Origin: Malus domestica | Taxonomy: Eukaryota; Streptophyta; Magnoliopsida; Rosales; Rosaceae | Length of the DNA stretch: 64,000 bases | Direction of reading: 5' to 3' | Assembly: GCF_042453785.1 (NCBI RefSeq) | Contig: NC_091673.1 | Location: forward strand, 2,177,501-2,241,500 | The notes under the pieces: generated by a model | What the model saw: only the letters and a program-made list of their open reading frames with translations | Told to the model about the DNA's origin: nothing | The model's database searches: none | Shown: piece after piece, positions 46,557 to 57,354 of the stretch | How positions within the stretch are numbered: the stretch's first letter is position 1 | How the letters are laid out: the number at the start of each line of letters is the position of its first letter | Program-made: the position numbers and the translations under genes

Positions 46557-46795
46557 ACATATCTCGAAATTCAAACTCATCTAGAGGTGAAAAATAAAGT
46601 GTGAACATCATCATCGCTTAAGAGTGGTGAGCACTGTCACTTAGTACTATGATCTAGTGGTATTCATCTCCACTACACAGATCTTGAAATTCAAACTCAT
46701 ATAAAGGTAATAAATAAAGTGTGAACATCATCATCGCTTATGAGTGGTAAGCAATGTCACTTAGTAATATGATCTAGTGGTATTCCTTTTCACTT
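46557..46795. repeat. Tandem duplication of about 119 bp
   Basis: Units at about 46557-46676 and 46677-46795 share AAATTCAAACTCAT, AATAAAGTGTGAACATCATC and TATGATCTAGTGGTATTC. The second unit runs into the SINE at 46735. Confidence 0.75.
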
Positions 46796-46928
46796 GTAGT
46801 AAGAAGTCTTAGGTTCGATTCTCACCCAGGCTAATTTGAACCACATTATTGCTACAAATTGTGGTGTTTTAGCCCACTCCCCCACCTGTTAGTGTAGATA
46901 ATATCATTTGTTAAAAAAAAATGGTGAG
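46735..46928 (+). mobile_element. tRNA-derived SINE with poly(A)
   Basis: Internal Pol III-type boxes are visible: box A near TCTAGTGGTATTCC and box B GGTTCGATTCTC (about 46813). Then TTTGAACCACATTATTGCTA, TTAGCCCACTCC, GTGTAGATAATATC and an A-run. A family common in rosid genomes. Confidence 0.75.
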
Positions 46929-47793
46929 CAATAATTATCCCCATTACTACTATTAGCTTATTCAATATGGTTGTATGGTAGGTTTGGTTAAATTTCTAAT
47001 CCGTGTTCTTTATCAAATACCATGTTAGAATATAAACATCTAATTTTAAAAGTTAATAATGAATCAATTTTACGGGGGTGTGAAAAATTGTCTCATCTTA
47101 TAAAGGTATGAAACCTTAAAAAAATGAAAAGAAACTTATAAGAAATCGCACTATTTATATATTATCAATCCGTTTTTAGATTACGACATCAAGATACTTT
47201 CAGATTTAAGACGTTTGTTAGTTTAACTGTTATTATATTTTGGTTTGGAACAAGTCCGCAAAAGTCATTTGTGAAGCTTTCCAGTTCAAGTTTGTGCATT
47301 ATATTTATTTTTCTAACACCCACGATCATAAGAGTTCCAATCTTGCTATCTTCATTTTAGATTAAGAAAATTGCTTCCATTATCTTATAAAAAAATAATA
47401 ATAAATTAAGATGGGTAGTGTTATTATATTTATATGGGTAGGCTGGAGAGCGGTGCGATGCGCCACATTATCCACACTAATATGTCACATTTCATGCTAT
47501 AAATTGTTCTAGATGATATTATTCTCCTTGTATATGTAAAGATTTACTTCTTTTCACACGACAACGTGTCATTACTTATACATGTAAACGTTGGTATTCA
47601 AATGTTTATTTCTTTATCATCAATTTTAAATATTATATTTTAAAAATTATTTAATTAAAGTCTTTTCTAATGTATCAAACAAATTAACAATTATACTAAC
47701 AAGTAATATTGTTACCGTCGCCTGTCAAGCTGTTTGATACATATAAATTACTATCAATCTGTGAATAAAGTAATATTTTTCATCAAAATATTA
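46929..47793. other. Intergenic, nothing recognised
   Basis: AT-rich spacer with no protein-like frame. Confidence 0.5.
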
Positions 47794-48086
47794 CTGTTTG
47801 ATACGTGGGACGAGATGGAACGGAGTGGGATGAGGCGTTCCATCCCACGTTTGTGCGCCTAAAACTAGTGGAACGCACTGTACGAATTTTGGGTGAATTT
47901 TCGTTCCGCCTCACCCCCAGGAACGACTCGCTCCACATCCGTGGAACATAAAATTATAACCTCTCCGTCTCCTTCTTCTTCCTCTTTGTTTCCATCCGAA
48001 TGCATCTTTACTCCCTCTCCATTCCGTCTCGCCCTGTCTCGTCCCGTCCCATTCCATTCCGTTCCATCTGCATATCAAACGATACC
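47794..48086. mobile_element. Tourist/Harbinger-type MITE
   Basis: 293 bp flanked by TTA (47791-47793 and 48087-48089). Ends GTTTGATACGTGGGACGAG and, inverted, GTTTGATATGCAGATGGAAC, both leading into GGAACGGA.TGG. Plausible non-autonomous Harbinger relative. Confidence 0.75.
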
Positions 48087-48163
48087 TTAAGGAATGTGAC
48101 ATCGTCGTACGAGAAGTAAAATAACCTCCCTTGTCAAAACAACATGGTATGGTTCTAAACCCT

Positions 48164-48372
48164 GGATAAGGATTGTCTGCCCTTCCACTTCCAGTGCCTT
48201 CCCGTGCCCTCCTATTTGTGTGGTAACGGTTAAGCGACGTCAACATTTTATGTTACTATTCATTTTTGTCTTATTATTTTTATAAAAAAATAATATAAAA
48301 TGTTGACGTAACTTAACAATAACCACATAAAACAAGAGGGCACCGGAAGTAGAGGGCAGACAACTCTTGTCC
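48164..48372. mobile_element. MITE, family B (Mutator-like), copy 2
   Basis: 209 bp, GGATAAGGATTGTCTGCCC at the left and its inverse at the right, AAAATGTTGACGTAACTTAAC in the middle. Flanks CTAAACCCT and CTAGACCCT agree at 8 of 9 bases. Confidence 0.85.
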
Positions 48373-48534
48373 CTAGACCCTCATGGGTTACATCATCAAA
48401 GAGGGATTTCACTCAAGGTGGGTCCCTCTTATTCTTAACTGAATCCGGCTAAAGTAAGCCAAGCTAAAGAATTCTAGTAGAATTGTAGGGGGAATATTCC
48501 TTTATGCTTCACAATTTGTATAAAAAAAAGGGAA

Positions 48535-48705
48535 AAGGATATGGCGGAAATCTTAGGGATTCCGTGATCGTAATCGTAATCGTAATCGTTCATCGTATAT
48601 CGTGCGGTCAGTTTTTGTTAGGTACTATTTATATTTAATTTTAAAATTTAGACCGCACGATCACGAGATCGTAGGATCCTAGGAAATGGATCCGGCAATG
48701 ATCAT
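48535..48705. mobile_element. MITE-like long inverted repeat
   Basis: CGTGCGGTC and GACCGCACG frame an AT-rich loop; outer arms read GGCGGAAATCTTAGGGATTCC and, inverted, GGATCCATTTCCTAGGATCC. Includes four GTAATC repeats near 48570-48590. Exact ends uncertain. Confidence 0.6.
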
Positions 48706-49165
48706 TTTCCAAAAAAAGGGCTTAAATGTTAAAATGATTAGTCCTTATATTTATCTTCGTTAGTCAGCTAAGGACTTTTTCATCTAATTTTTTTATTTTT
48801 TATCAATTATTATAAATTAAAAGAAAAATTATTCTTCTGCCAACTCTTCGACCTCCTTCCTAACATTACTCCTTATCTTTTTTATGTCACAACCTTAATC
48901 ATTTTTCAGATTCAAAGTTTTATTTCTTATATGTGTTGTTTCTCATTGATTTGCATTTTTATGTAAAGATAAATGATAATTATTTATCATATGATTTTTC
49001 TTATGAATTTTTTAAAATAAATTGAATAAAATGTCCTTAATTGGATAGCAGAGACAAACACAAACTAAAATGGCCATATAACTATAACATATGGACCATT
49101 TTGATATTTAAGCAAAAAAAAAAACAATTAAAAGAAAAAAACAACTTATAGGGTTAATATTCAAC

Positions 49166-49385
49166 GGACAAGGATTGTCTGCCCTCCACTTCCGGTGCCC
49201 TCCCGTGCCCTCATGTTTTGTGTGATCACGGTTAAGCCACGTCAACATTTTATATTGTTTTTTTATAGATATAATAAGACAAAAAATAAATAGTAATATA
49301 AAATATTGACGTGGTTTAACCGTGACCACATAAATAGAAGGGCACGGAGAGGGCACTGGAAGTGGAGGGCAGACAATCCTTGTCC
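49166..49385. mobile_element. MITE, family B (Mutator-like), copy 3
   Basis: 220 bp with ends GGACAAGGATTGTCTGCCC and its exact inverse, flanked by perfect 9-bp ATATTCAAC (49157-49165 and 49386-49394). The youngest of the three family copies here. Confidence 0.92.
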
Positions 49386-49909
49386 ATATTCAACATGTGT
49401 AGTGTGTGGACTATATCTAAATAGAGTCAATAGACCAGTCATTTTACTACATATAGTCCTTTGGTAGGATAAATTTGACCCCCGGATTGGTACATAAAGT
49501 CTACCAAAATAATTTAGTAGTGTATGATTTAGAATTTGACTGGAAATAGTATGCCTATCCTCAATTATACAAGGCTAAGAAAAGAAGAAATGTGCAACGT
49601 CAACTACATCATGACTCATGAAGGTGGGATTAAGATATGAATTTCATTTTCATTACTCATACTCTACCTTGTCTTTATTGACAAGTTATTGTTGTTAATC
49701 ATTATTGTATTTTCTTGGAAAAATTCTTCCACTTCTTCTTGAGAATATGAGAAGGAAAAATGAATGGATGATCGCCGATACATGTATAATTGCTCTTTAA
49801 ACGTCTGATTGCAAAAATTTTAAGTTATTCGATTTTAAATTTGTTTAAATTTCATTAAACCCGACTAAAGTCAATGATTCAAAAAATTGATTTCCTTGCT
49901 TTTGAAAAT

Positions 49910-49987
49910 TGTGCGTTTGTAAAACAAATGAGGTGGTTCAGTAGATCTTGTGCGTTTGTAAAACAAATGAGGTGGTTCAGTAGATCA
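49910..49987. repeat. Exact tandem duplication of 39 bp
   Basis: TGTGCGTTTGTAAAACAAAT followed by GAGGTGGTTCAGTAGATC occurs twice in a row with essentially no change, so it is recent. Confidence 0.9.
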
Positions 49988-51026
49988 TACGGTGTTTGTA
50001 ACGTCTTGACAATGAAGGGAGCAAAAGTTTATCCTTGTAAAAGATAAGAAAGGATTGATTCTTTTTCAGGATTAGATTGAAAATATGAGTTTAAATATTC
50101 AATCATATGTATTTTTGAAAGAGATGAAATATTATTGGATAATAATATAAAATATTCGCTACAATTAGTTACTGGAACTTCCCATCAATTCTTTGATTAA
50201 GGATTAACCATTGATTAGATTATTAACAAATAAGAATACCGAATATTTTGAAGGAATTTACCATTTTAGTAGAACAAATCACGCTTTTTGCTAAACTTGG
50301 AGGGGTAAAACGCAAGCAAAAAGCTTGATGTGTAGACCCGGGAGCACCAGATTCTAACAGGCAAACATGTAAACTCCCTCTGGCAATTGCAAAACGTCGT
50401 CACTTTACAGCAGGGAGTCCTCATGGCTGCCCTTGGTAAAGTGAACCCTCACGTTTCTCAGCCACGCCTGCAAATAATACAAGGTTTTGCCAGCTGACGG
50501 CCAATCCCAGCAAGCGTTATGGCGCGTGCAACAAGGATGAGCGTGGTTCTCTGATTTCGGCCGATCAGTTATCGTTTTCAAGTAAGAAAAAGTGAGCATT
50601 GATTACGTCACCCGTGGGTGGTGCGTTACGAGATTTGCATTTAATTTAATTTCTTAATCACTTCCTAATCGGAATTAAGCCCGGGATAATTCAAGGCTTC
50701 AAATACGCGTTTAATACACTTGTTTGCTTTTGTGAATTGTGACTTTGTGTAAAAGGGAGCCACAAAAAAGTTTCAAAAGATTCTATTTGTGCAATTGCGA
50801 ATAATTTAAGTTTACGGCGTAAATAATTTGCTTTTCCAAATATGATTCAATCCATATCAGTTGAGGATTGATATAAAAGCATTTTCTGCCCACTATGTTG
50901 TTGCTGAGGTTTTAAGTTTGAATTACATAACCAGTCAATTAGACACATTTGTCTGGTGGTCTATTAAGTTGTGATAAAAAATTTGGTACGATCATTGCAC
51001 CACTATGCAATGTTATAATTTAAGAA

Positions 51027-51175
51027 AAACTAATGAAAATGACTTGAAAATTTTGAGTTTTAACGATAATTACAAAATAAAAGGTAAAGTGAATAGTACC
51101 ATGATTGACTTTTTAGTGTAAAAATATGGTTTTTCGTTAAAGTGAACAGTATATGAGTTTTTCATTAAAGTTATC
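51027..51175 (-). repeat. Dispersed repeat, inverted copy of 35828-35982
   Basis: Shares AAAATTTTGAGTTTTAA, AAAGTGAATAGTA, ATTGACTTTTTAGT and TTTTTCGTTAAAGTGAACAG with the inverse of the other copy. Confidence 0.7.
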
Positions 51176-51382
51176 TCTTGTGTTATAAATCATACTTTAT
51201 TTATTTATTAACACGATAATACCTAAAATACAATGACAACTGATAATACTATGTGACGGTCGTCTCTACATAAATTTCTAATTGGCTATTGTTGTCAAAA
51301 GGGCGTAACTATTCATTTTGTGCATTCATAATCATTTTAGAGCAAGCTCAACTGCTTTTCGCCAAAAACGATTTTGAACCAC

Positions 51383-51460
51383 ATTATTACTAGTTTATTT
51401 TGAGGCTTAAACTATTTTCTCGCGCCCTTAGCATATATAAAGTCGTTTGTTTAAAAAATG
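51383..51460 (+). mobile_element. 3' end of the SINE family seen at 46.8 kb
   Basis: TTTGAACCACATTATTACTAG, GAGGCTTAAACTATTTTC, CCTTAGCATATATAAAGTCG and an A-rich end line up with the SINE's 3' half. Confidence 0.65.
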
Positions 51461-52216
51461 GAAATAGTCAAGGGCTATGGGATTGGACATTCAATATGAT
51501 TTTCATAGGACTACTGTGAGTTTGGGTGCAGCAGATCCCACAAAGAGCTTCCTACTTATCGACAAGAGATTTTTCAGAGTGATTAGCACACGAAATGATA
51601 CATCACGTGTCACTATATAATGATGGGATATGTGTATTAAAAAATTAATAACTTAAAAAATAAAATTTTTCACTACTTAAATAAAAACACAAAATTTACA
51701 ATTTGTGTCCTCGTCATAATTAAAAAAATTTCCTCATCGACCCCAACCAAAGCCAATCAGTTTACTAGCTGTCAACCCATCTGGACTAGTACACAGTTTC
51801 ATTTCCAGCTTGGCCTTTTCCCCACAATTCCCTCCCTCTTTCCCTCCTCCCCATAAAAAAGTTCACAATTTTATTATTACCTAACATTTTTAATCCAAAT
51901 AATCAACCCAAAACCCCCTTTTAGTACATTTACCAAACAAATTAAACTAAATTAATGTTTAAAAAATAGAGGAAATATAAAAAAATTAAAATTAAAAAAG
52001 AAAAAGCAAACAGCTGGAATATTGAGGAGAGGAGAGCAGACCAGGTGTGGAGTAACTATAAGAGCATCCACTCACCATTCGTCAGCCCCTCTTTTTCTCT
52101 CTCCTCTCTTCCCCCGCCCCCAAAAGGAGAAGAAGAAGAGTGAAATTCTAAACCACCACCACCCACCAAAAAACCCCCCCACAATACTCTCTCACTCACT
52201 CCACTCATCAGCCGCT

Positions 52217-54620
52217 ATGGACCCACCACCAGCGGCGCCCCCGCTGCAATCCCACAACCTCAACTACGCCGACTCCCTCGACTCTTCCCCTCGCTCCCGC
52301 AACACCGACTCATGGGACGAGCCTCAACCCCCCACCACCAGGCTCCGCCTTATGTGCAGCTACGGCGGCCACATCGTCCCCCGCCCCCACGACAAGTCGC
52401 TATGCTACGTCGGAGGCGACACCCGAATCGTCGTCGTCGACCGCCAGACCTCCCTCTCCGACCTCTCCAACCGCCTCTCCAAGACCCTCCTCAACGGCCG
52501 ACCCTTCACCCTCAAGTACCAGCTCCCCAGCGAGGACCTCGACTCCTTAATCTCCCTCACCACCGACGAGGACCTCGACAACATGATCGACGAGTACGAC
52601 CGCACGGCCAACCACAGCGGCGCTTCGTCCAAACCCTCGCGCCTCCGTCTCTTTCTCTTCCCCCTGAAGCCCGAGTCGTCGCAATCGATGGGGCCTATTC
52701 TCGATATTTCAGCCAATAAGTCCGAGGACTGGTTCTTGAACGCGCTCAATGGCGCGTCCGGTATGCTCAATCGGGGCTTCTCCGACTCCGCCTCCGTTAA
52801 CTGCTTGCTGGGTCTCGACGACGATTCGATTTCCGGCGGTGCTGCCAATAATTTGGAATCCGGTTCGAGAGACGTGGAGGCTTCGGTTCCTGCGAATGGC
52901 AAGAATGCCAAACAGGGCGGGGGTGTCGGCGGTGGGAACGGGCAGGACGTTCAATCTGTCCCCGATTCGCCGATGCTTGAGAACTCCTCGTCGTTTGGGT
53001 CCACGTCATCGTCGCCATCGCTTGCGAACTTGCCACCGATTCGGGTCCACGTGGAAGATGGCGGCGGCGGTGGAGGTGGAGGCGGGATTGGAGTGCAGGA
53101 TCAGAAGATGGGGATTGAAGAGCAGTTCGCTCAGATGACTGTTGGTGGTGGTGTTGGGCAGAAGCAAGACGACGGTGCCTTCGCGGTCCTTTCATCACCT
53201 CCTCCGATGCCCACTACCATCGTGGCATCCGCCGCGCCGCTGAGCACGGCCACCAATTACTTGAATCGCGTAGTTTCGGACGATGAGCGATCCGATCACG
53301 GCGCCCCAGCTGGGCATCGGAAACCAGCGCCACCGCAGCCTCAGCTTCAGCCACTGACTCTGCCTCCTCAGTCTCAGCAGCCCAAATCTAGTGGCGTTCT
53401 TGATTTGCCCTCCCCAGATTCAGTTTCAAGGTATGCCTAATTGTTCTCAATAATTAGCCTGATTAATCATTTAGAACTTCTGTTTTTAGTAATCTGCTTG
53501 TTTAAATTGCTCTTAAGTTGTTGTTTGGGGTGATGATCAAGTGATTAATTGGGGGTTATAATTTCAATTCTGCAGTGACAATAGTTTATCAAATGCCATG
53601 TCTCGCCCAAAACCTGTAATTTATCAAGACCCAGTAGTTCAAATCCCCTCTGCAAACGCCAGGTTTCCAGCAAACCTCGTTGATCCGAAATTAAATCTTT
53701 CCGATCCAACCACTCGGATTCAGATGCAACAACAGGTTCACGATTCTGGGTACGTTTTGCAATCGCAATTCGATCATCAACAGCAGCAGCTGCAGCAACA
53801 CCACCAACAACAAGCACAACAACAACACCACCAACAAGAAGCACAACAGCAATACCACCAACAACAAGCACAACAGCAACACCACCAACAACAAGCACAA
53901 CAGCAACACCAACAACAACAAGCACAACAGCAACACCAACAACAACAAGCACAGCAGGCACATCAATTTATACACGCTGGAACACATTACATCCAGCACC
54001 ACCCAGGTTCGGTCCCCATTCCGGCGTACTACCCGGTGTATCCGCCCCAGCAGCAACAGCAACACCATCATCATCCCCAGCTTGATCAGCAGCAGCAGCA
54101 GCAATACCAAGTTTATTACATGCCTGCCAGGCAACCACAACCTTACGCCACTTTGCCAGTTCAGCAATCGAATATCAGTGATTCTGCCACTCCTATTCCT
54201 TCAAGCCACTCCCAAACGCCTCCTAATCCTGCCATTTCCTCCTCATCCACGGCTTACAGCCAAATGAGGAATGCCCAAATTGTCAAACCCGAAATGGCTG
54301 CCCCAGCAGGGGTGTACAGAACGGCAACCACAGCAGCTCCACCTCTAGTTCAAGTCCCCTCTGCTCAGCATCAGCAGCAATATGTCGGCTACCCCACCCA
54401 AATTCACCATCCGTCCCAATCGGCCGTTCCTTCTTCTGGGGGTAATGCCAGTTATGCCTATGAATATGCTACTGATCCCTCTCATGCGCAGATGTACTAC
54501 ACACAACCTCTGGCGCCCTCAATGCCTTCTCAGTACCAAACTATGACATCTGCGGCCGCCAGGGTGCTGCCAGAAATCTCTGCTCAGCTTCCCACCGACA
54601 ACATCAAGCAGCAGAGATGA
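52217..54620 (+). CDS. PB1-domain protein with Gln-rich C-terminus
   Basis: Exons 52217-53430 and 53576-54620 (phase 2 junction, AG|T) give 752 aa. The ATG at 52217 follows a CT-rich leader and is the first ATG of the frame. Residues about 42-135 form a PB1 domain: LRLMCSYGGHIVPRPHDKSLCYVGGDTRIVVVDR...FTLKYQLPSEDLDSLISLTTDEDLDNMIDEYDR, with the acidic TTDEDLDNMIDEYD (OPCA-type) motif used to bind a basic PB1 partner. Gly runs and Ser/Pro-rich spacer follow, then a long Gln/His tract (about 465-530) and a Tyr/Pro/Gln-rich tail that looks disordered. Arabidopsis has many such PB1 proteins of uncharted role; scaffold or assembly function is inferred. Confidence 0.92.
53778..53965 (+). repeat. 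Coding minisatellite (Gln/His/Ala repeat)
   Basis: About six imperfect 27-bp units encoding HHQQQAQQQ inside the PB1 gene. CAA/CAG/CAC codons alternate, so it is prone to length change. The valine-rich frame on the other strand is only its shadow. Confidence 0.9.
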
Positions 54621-57354
54621 GGGAAGTGAACAATGCCTGGAGAAGGAAACAATTTTGGGGAAGTGGGAGGCTTTGGTTTTTATGTTTAAAGTTTATATAT
54701 CTGTTTCTAGAGTCTTTGGCTTTGGTGTTGGTATAGTTGTTTGTGGTGTGTATTTGTGATAGATAATAAGGAAACTTTGGTGGTCTTCGTCGTCGTCTTC
54801 TTCGTCTTTCTTGTAAGGTCATATGGTTGCTGCTCCATTGCCGCCGCCGTCGTCTTCATACAAGAGAAGTGGATATGAATATGAAAAGGTGGTCTCTGGG
54901 ATTATAGTTATATACTGTAAAAGCTGGAAAACTCAACCAAACATAATAATGTGCTTGTGCAGATCGGTTTCTGAATAAATGTTTTATAAGTAACAAATAG
55001 ATCTCTGTTAATGTTGTGTTGCTTAGTAAATATTTGATTAGCATGACATACATGTTTCGTCACTCAATTGCAAATTTCTCAGCAGAAGCAAGCCACTGCA
55101 ATTCGCAGTTTTGTGATGAGAGGGAGAGGGGAAGCACAAGCAGAAGCAGTCACTTTGGTCCGTTTGCTGATTGTATTTGTAGGGAACATTTCTGCTTATA
55201 AGTGCTTTTGTTACAAGTAATTTGATGGTTACTGTTAGCATGAATTCAGCTGCGACTTCTTCCTCGAGTCCTGTCATGATTGCGACTTGATGAAAGAGCT
55301 TTACAAGCGCATTGCCCTTCGCTCACGGATTGTCAAGATTCCCCATTACTAGCCCCCGAGTCCGGGTCGTGTCTCAGTCCAAGTGCTACTAATTTTCCTC
55401 CACAAACTAAAGTCGCTTTTAAGTGTTATTTTCTTGTCAAACATATTTATAAACGTTTTTTTTATTGTTAAAAAGCACTTTACAAGTTCAAAGGAAGCCC
55501 TTAGTGATACATTTCCCACCACTCCATTTCAAAACAAGCCTTAGCTATTTTATAGATCAATGAATGTTAATTTGGACATATCCCCACCAATTGGTGTAGA
55601 ATTTGGCTTTAAAGTTAATGGAATCTGGTGGGATGAGGGCACAAATCTTATGTGGAATTGTGTAACATCAATCGACAATGACATTTGATGTTGTCAAATT
55701 TTGAAAACTTTGGCTCCCAAAACAAACAAACAAAAAATAAAATCATGTCGACCAAAAGAACAAAACATAAAATCCACCACAATCATCTAACCTCATCGGA
55801 TCGAAATTGACCCCTAGCAAAAAGTGCACGATATTCGGCAGATCACAGTTACACAGTGTGTTTTAGATTCTTCTTGTTTTTATTTAGTCGAGTAATTAAT
55901 GTGTTAATTAGTAATTAAACGGCCGGCATTAGTACAAGGTTTGTGGTTTGATTTTGGGATGGGAGAGCGATTTCTGAGTTACTTGTACTATTGTGATAAT
56001 AATTTAAGTTGACACTGTGCGAAAGTTGTTGTTTTCACTCCAGTCTTAGTGAAGACAAGTAGCTCAATACTTTTAGTAGTAGTTTGTGACTGCTAAAATA
56101 ACGGACAGAAGCAGATGTGAGTTAGGTGAGTTAGTTTGAGATAAGAGATTATGTCCAGCCATCCTTGTATTCGAATTTTCTCTACCAGTAGTTGAGATTG
56201 GAATAGCGCATTTTGCGACGAATATCAAGCAAGTCCATATAGAAAGAGGGAGGGACCATTTGACGCTCTCAATATTCAATGTTCAACATGAAGAATATGT
56301 GAAATATCGTATTTTGATTCCCAGTTTGGCAGACGGGGCATAAATATTTATTTGTGAAAGAGAAAGAAGGTCTGCCAGAAGAAATTGGCGCCATCAATTC
56401 TTCATCTCATGTCACATTCATATATTTGTTTTGGAATTCGATTTGGATTTGATCCGATTTGCAATGGCTCCCACTAGAGGAAGAGATTTATTTTATTTCT
56501 ACTTAGTATAATGCAAAGACAATAATGTGGATTAAGGGGCCCACTATTTTCAAAAGAAATGCAATTTATACCATGATTTTGTATCATATTTTCATAACAC
56601 CTTAGATGACATTTGAAATTGACAGCCATATTATTTGAATTAATCATATTTTTAAATTTAATTCATTATTTAATAAACTAATAATTAAGAAAAAACTAGT
56701 TCATTAAATTATGATTGTGGTATACGAGGAGTTTTTTCTTTCATTTCCTTGGGTTCTACAAATTTTTTAAATGATATGATTATCCACATCATATGCCACC
56801 TAAGGTGGTATATAAATATGATATAAAAATATGGTATGAATAACATTACTCTTTTCAAAAATGTTGTTAGATCAACTCATTTAAATTTAGTCGAAATTAG
56901 AGAAAAATTAACAAAAAAAATCAAAAGTTTGAAATTTACAATGGTTTCGGCAAATTTTATGTAGTGAATCAAAAAATATCATTAATATTCATTTGATTTT
57001 TCTATATCCAATGTTTAAATACCCACAAAATTATCAATATTTCCGTTGAAATGTCCAAAAATCAAGGATAAATATGGAAAGAGAAACTTATTCTTGTATC
57101 GGTGAGATATAGGAAAATCAATAAATATCCAGAACTTATATCTCGCCGATACAAGGTGAAGCTTCCATTTCACCCATCTTTCATATCGATCCTTAATTTT
57201 TTGGATATTTTGATGAAAAGATGGACAATTGAGTAGATATTTTAAACATCCGAGTATCACTAACCCACCTGTATTAAACAGTGCTACAACAAAGTTGCGT
57301 GTCTAAATAACATTTCTCGCTCTTACATTAGAATTGGTAAATTAATATTGGCCC
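54621..57354. other. Spacer between PB1 gene and ELP2
   Basis: Begins with the PB1 gene's 3' untranslated region. Apart from an organelle rRNA fragment at 55.3 kb, no feature recognised. Confidence 0.5.
55312..55390 (-). other. Fragment of mitochondrial small-subunit rRNA (NUMT)
   Basis: On the minus strand, GGACTGAGACACGACCCGGACTC, then a region like GGGGCT.GTAATGGGGAATCTTGACAATCCGTGAGCG, follows the conserved 16S-type block GGGACTGAGACACGGCCC...GGGGAATCTT. The GGGGGGCT and GAATCTTGGACAATGGGCG details are those of plant mitochondrial 18S rather than plastid 16S. Short and diverged. Confidence 0.6.

Larger units (their letters stand above)
49395..52216. other. Intergenic and promoter of the PB1 gene
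   Basis: Holds a 39-bp tandem pair, a dispersed repeat and a SINE end (listed). The GC-richer block at 50330-50620 has a 64-codon minus-strand frame with no recognised domain. CT-rich leader at 52080-52200. Confidence 0.45.

Noticed and set aside
50405-50599. 64-codon minus-strand frame in a GC-richer block
   Set aside because: No recognisable domain, no promoter or splice context; could be a gene relic but cannot be supported.
53545-53961. Valine-rich antisense frame opposite the PB1 gene
   Set aside because: A shadow of the Gln/His codon repeat on the real strand.
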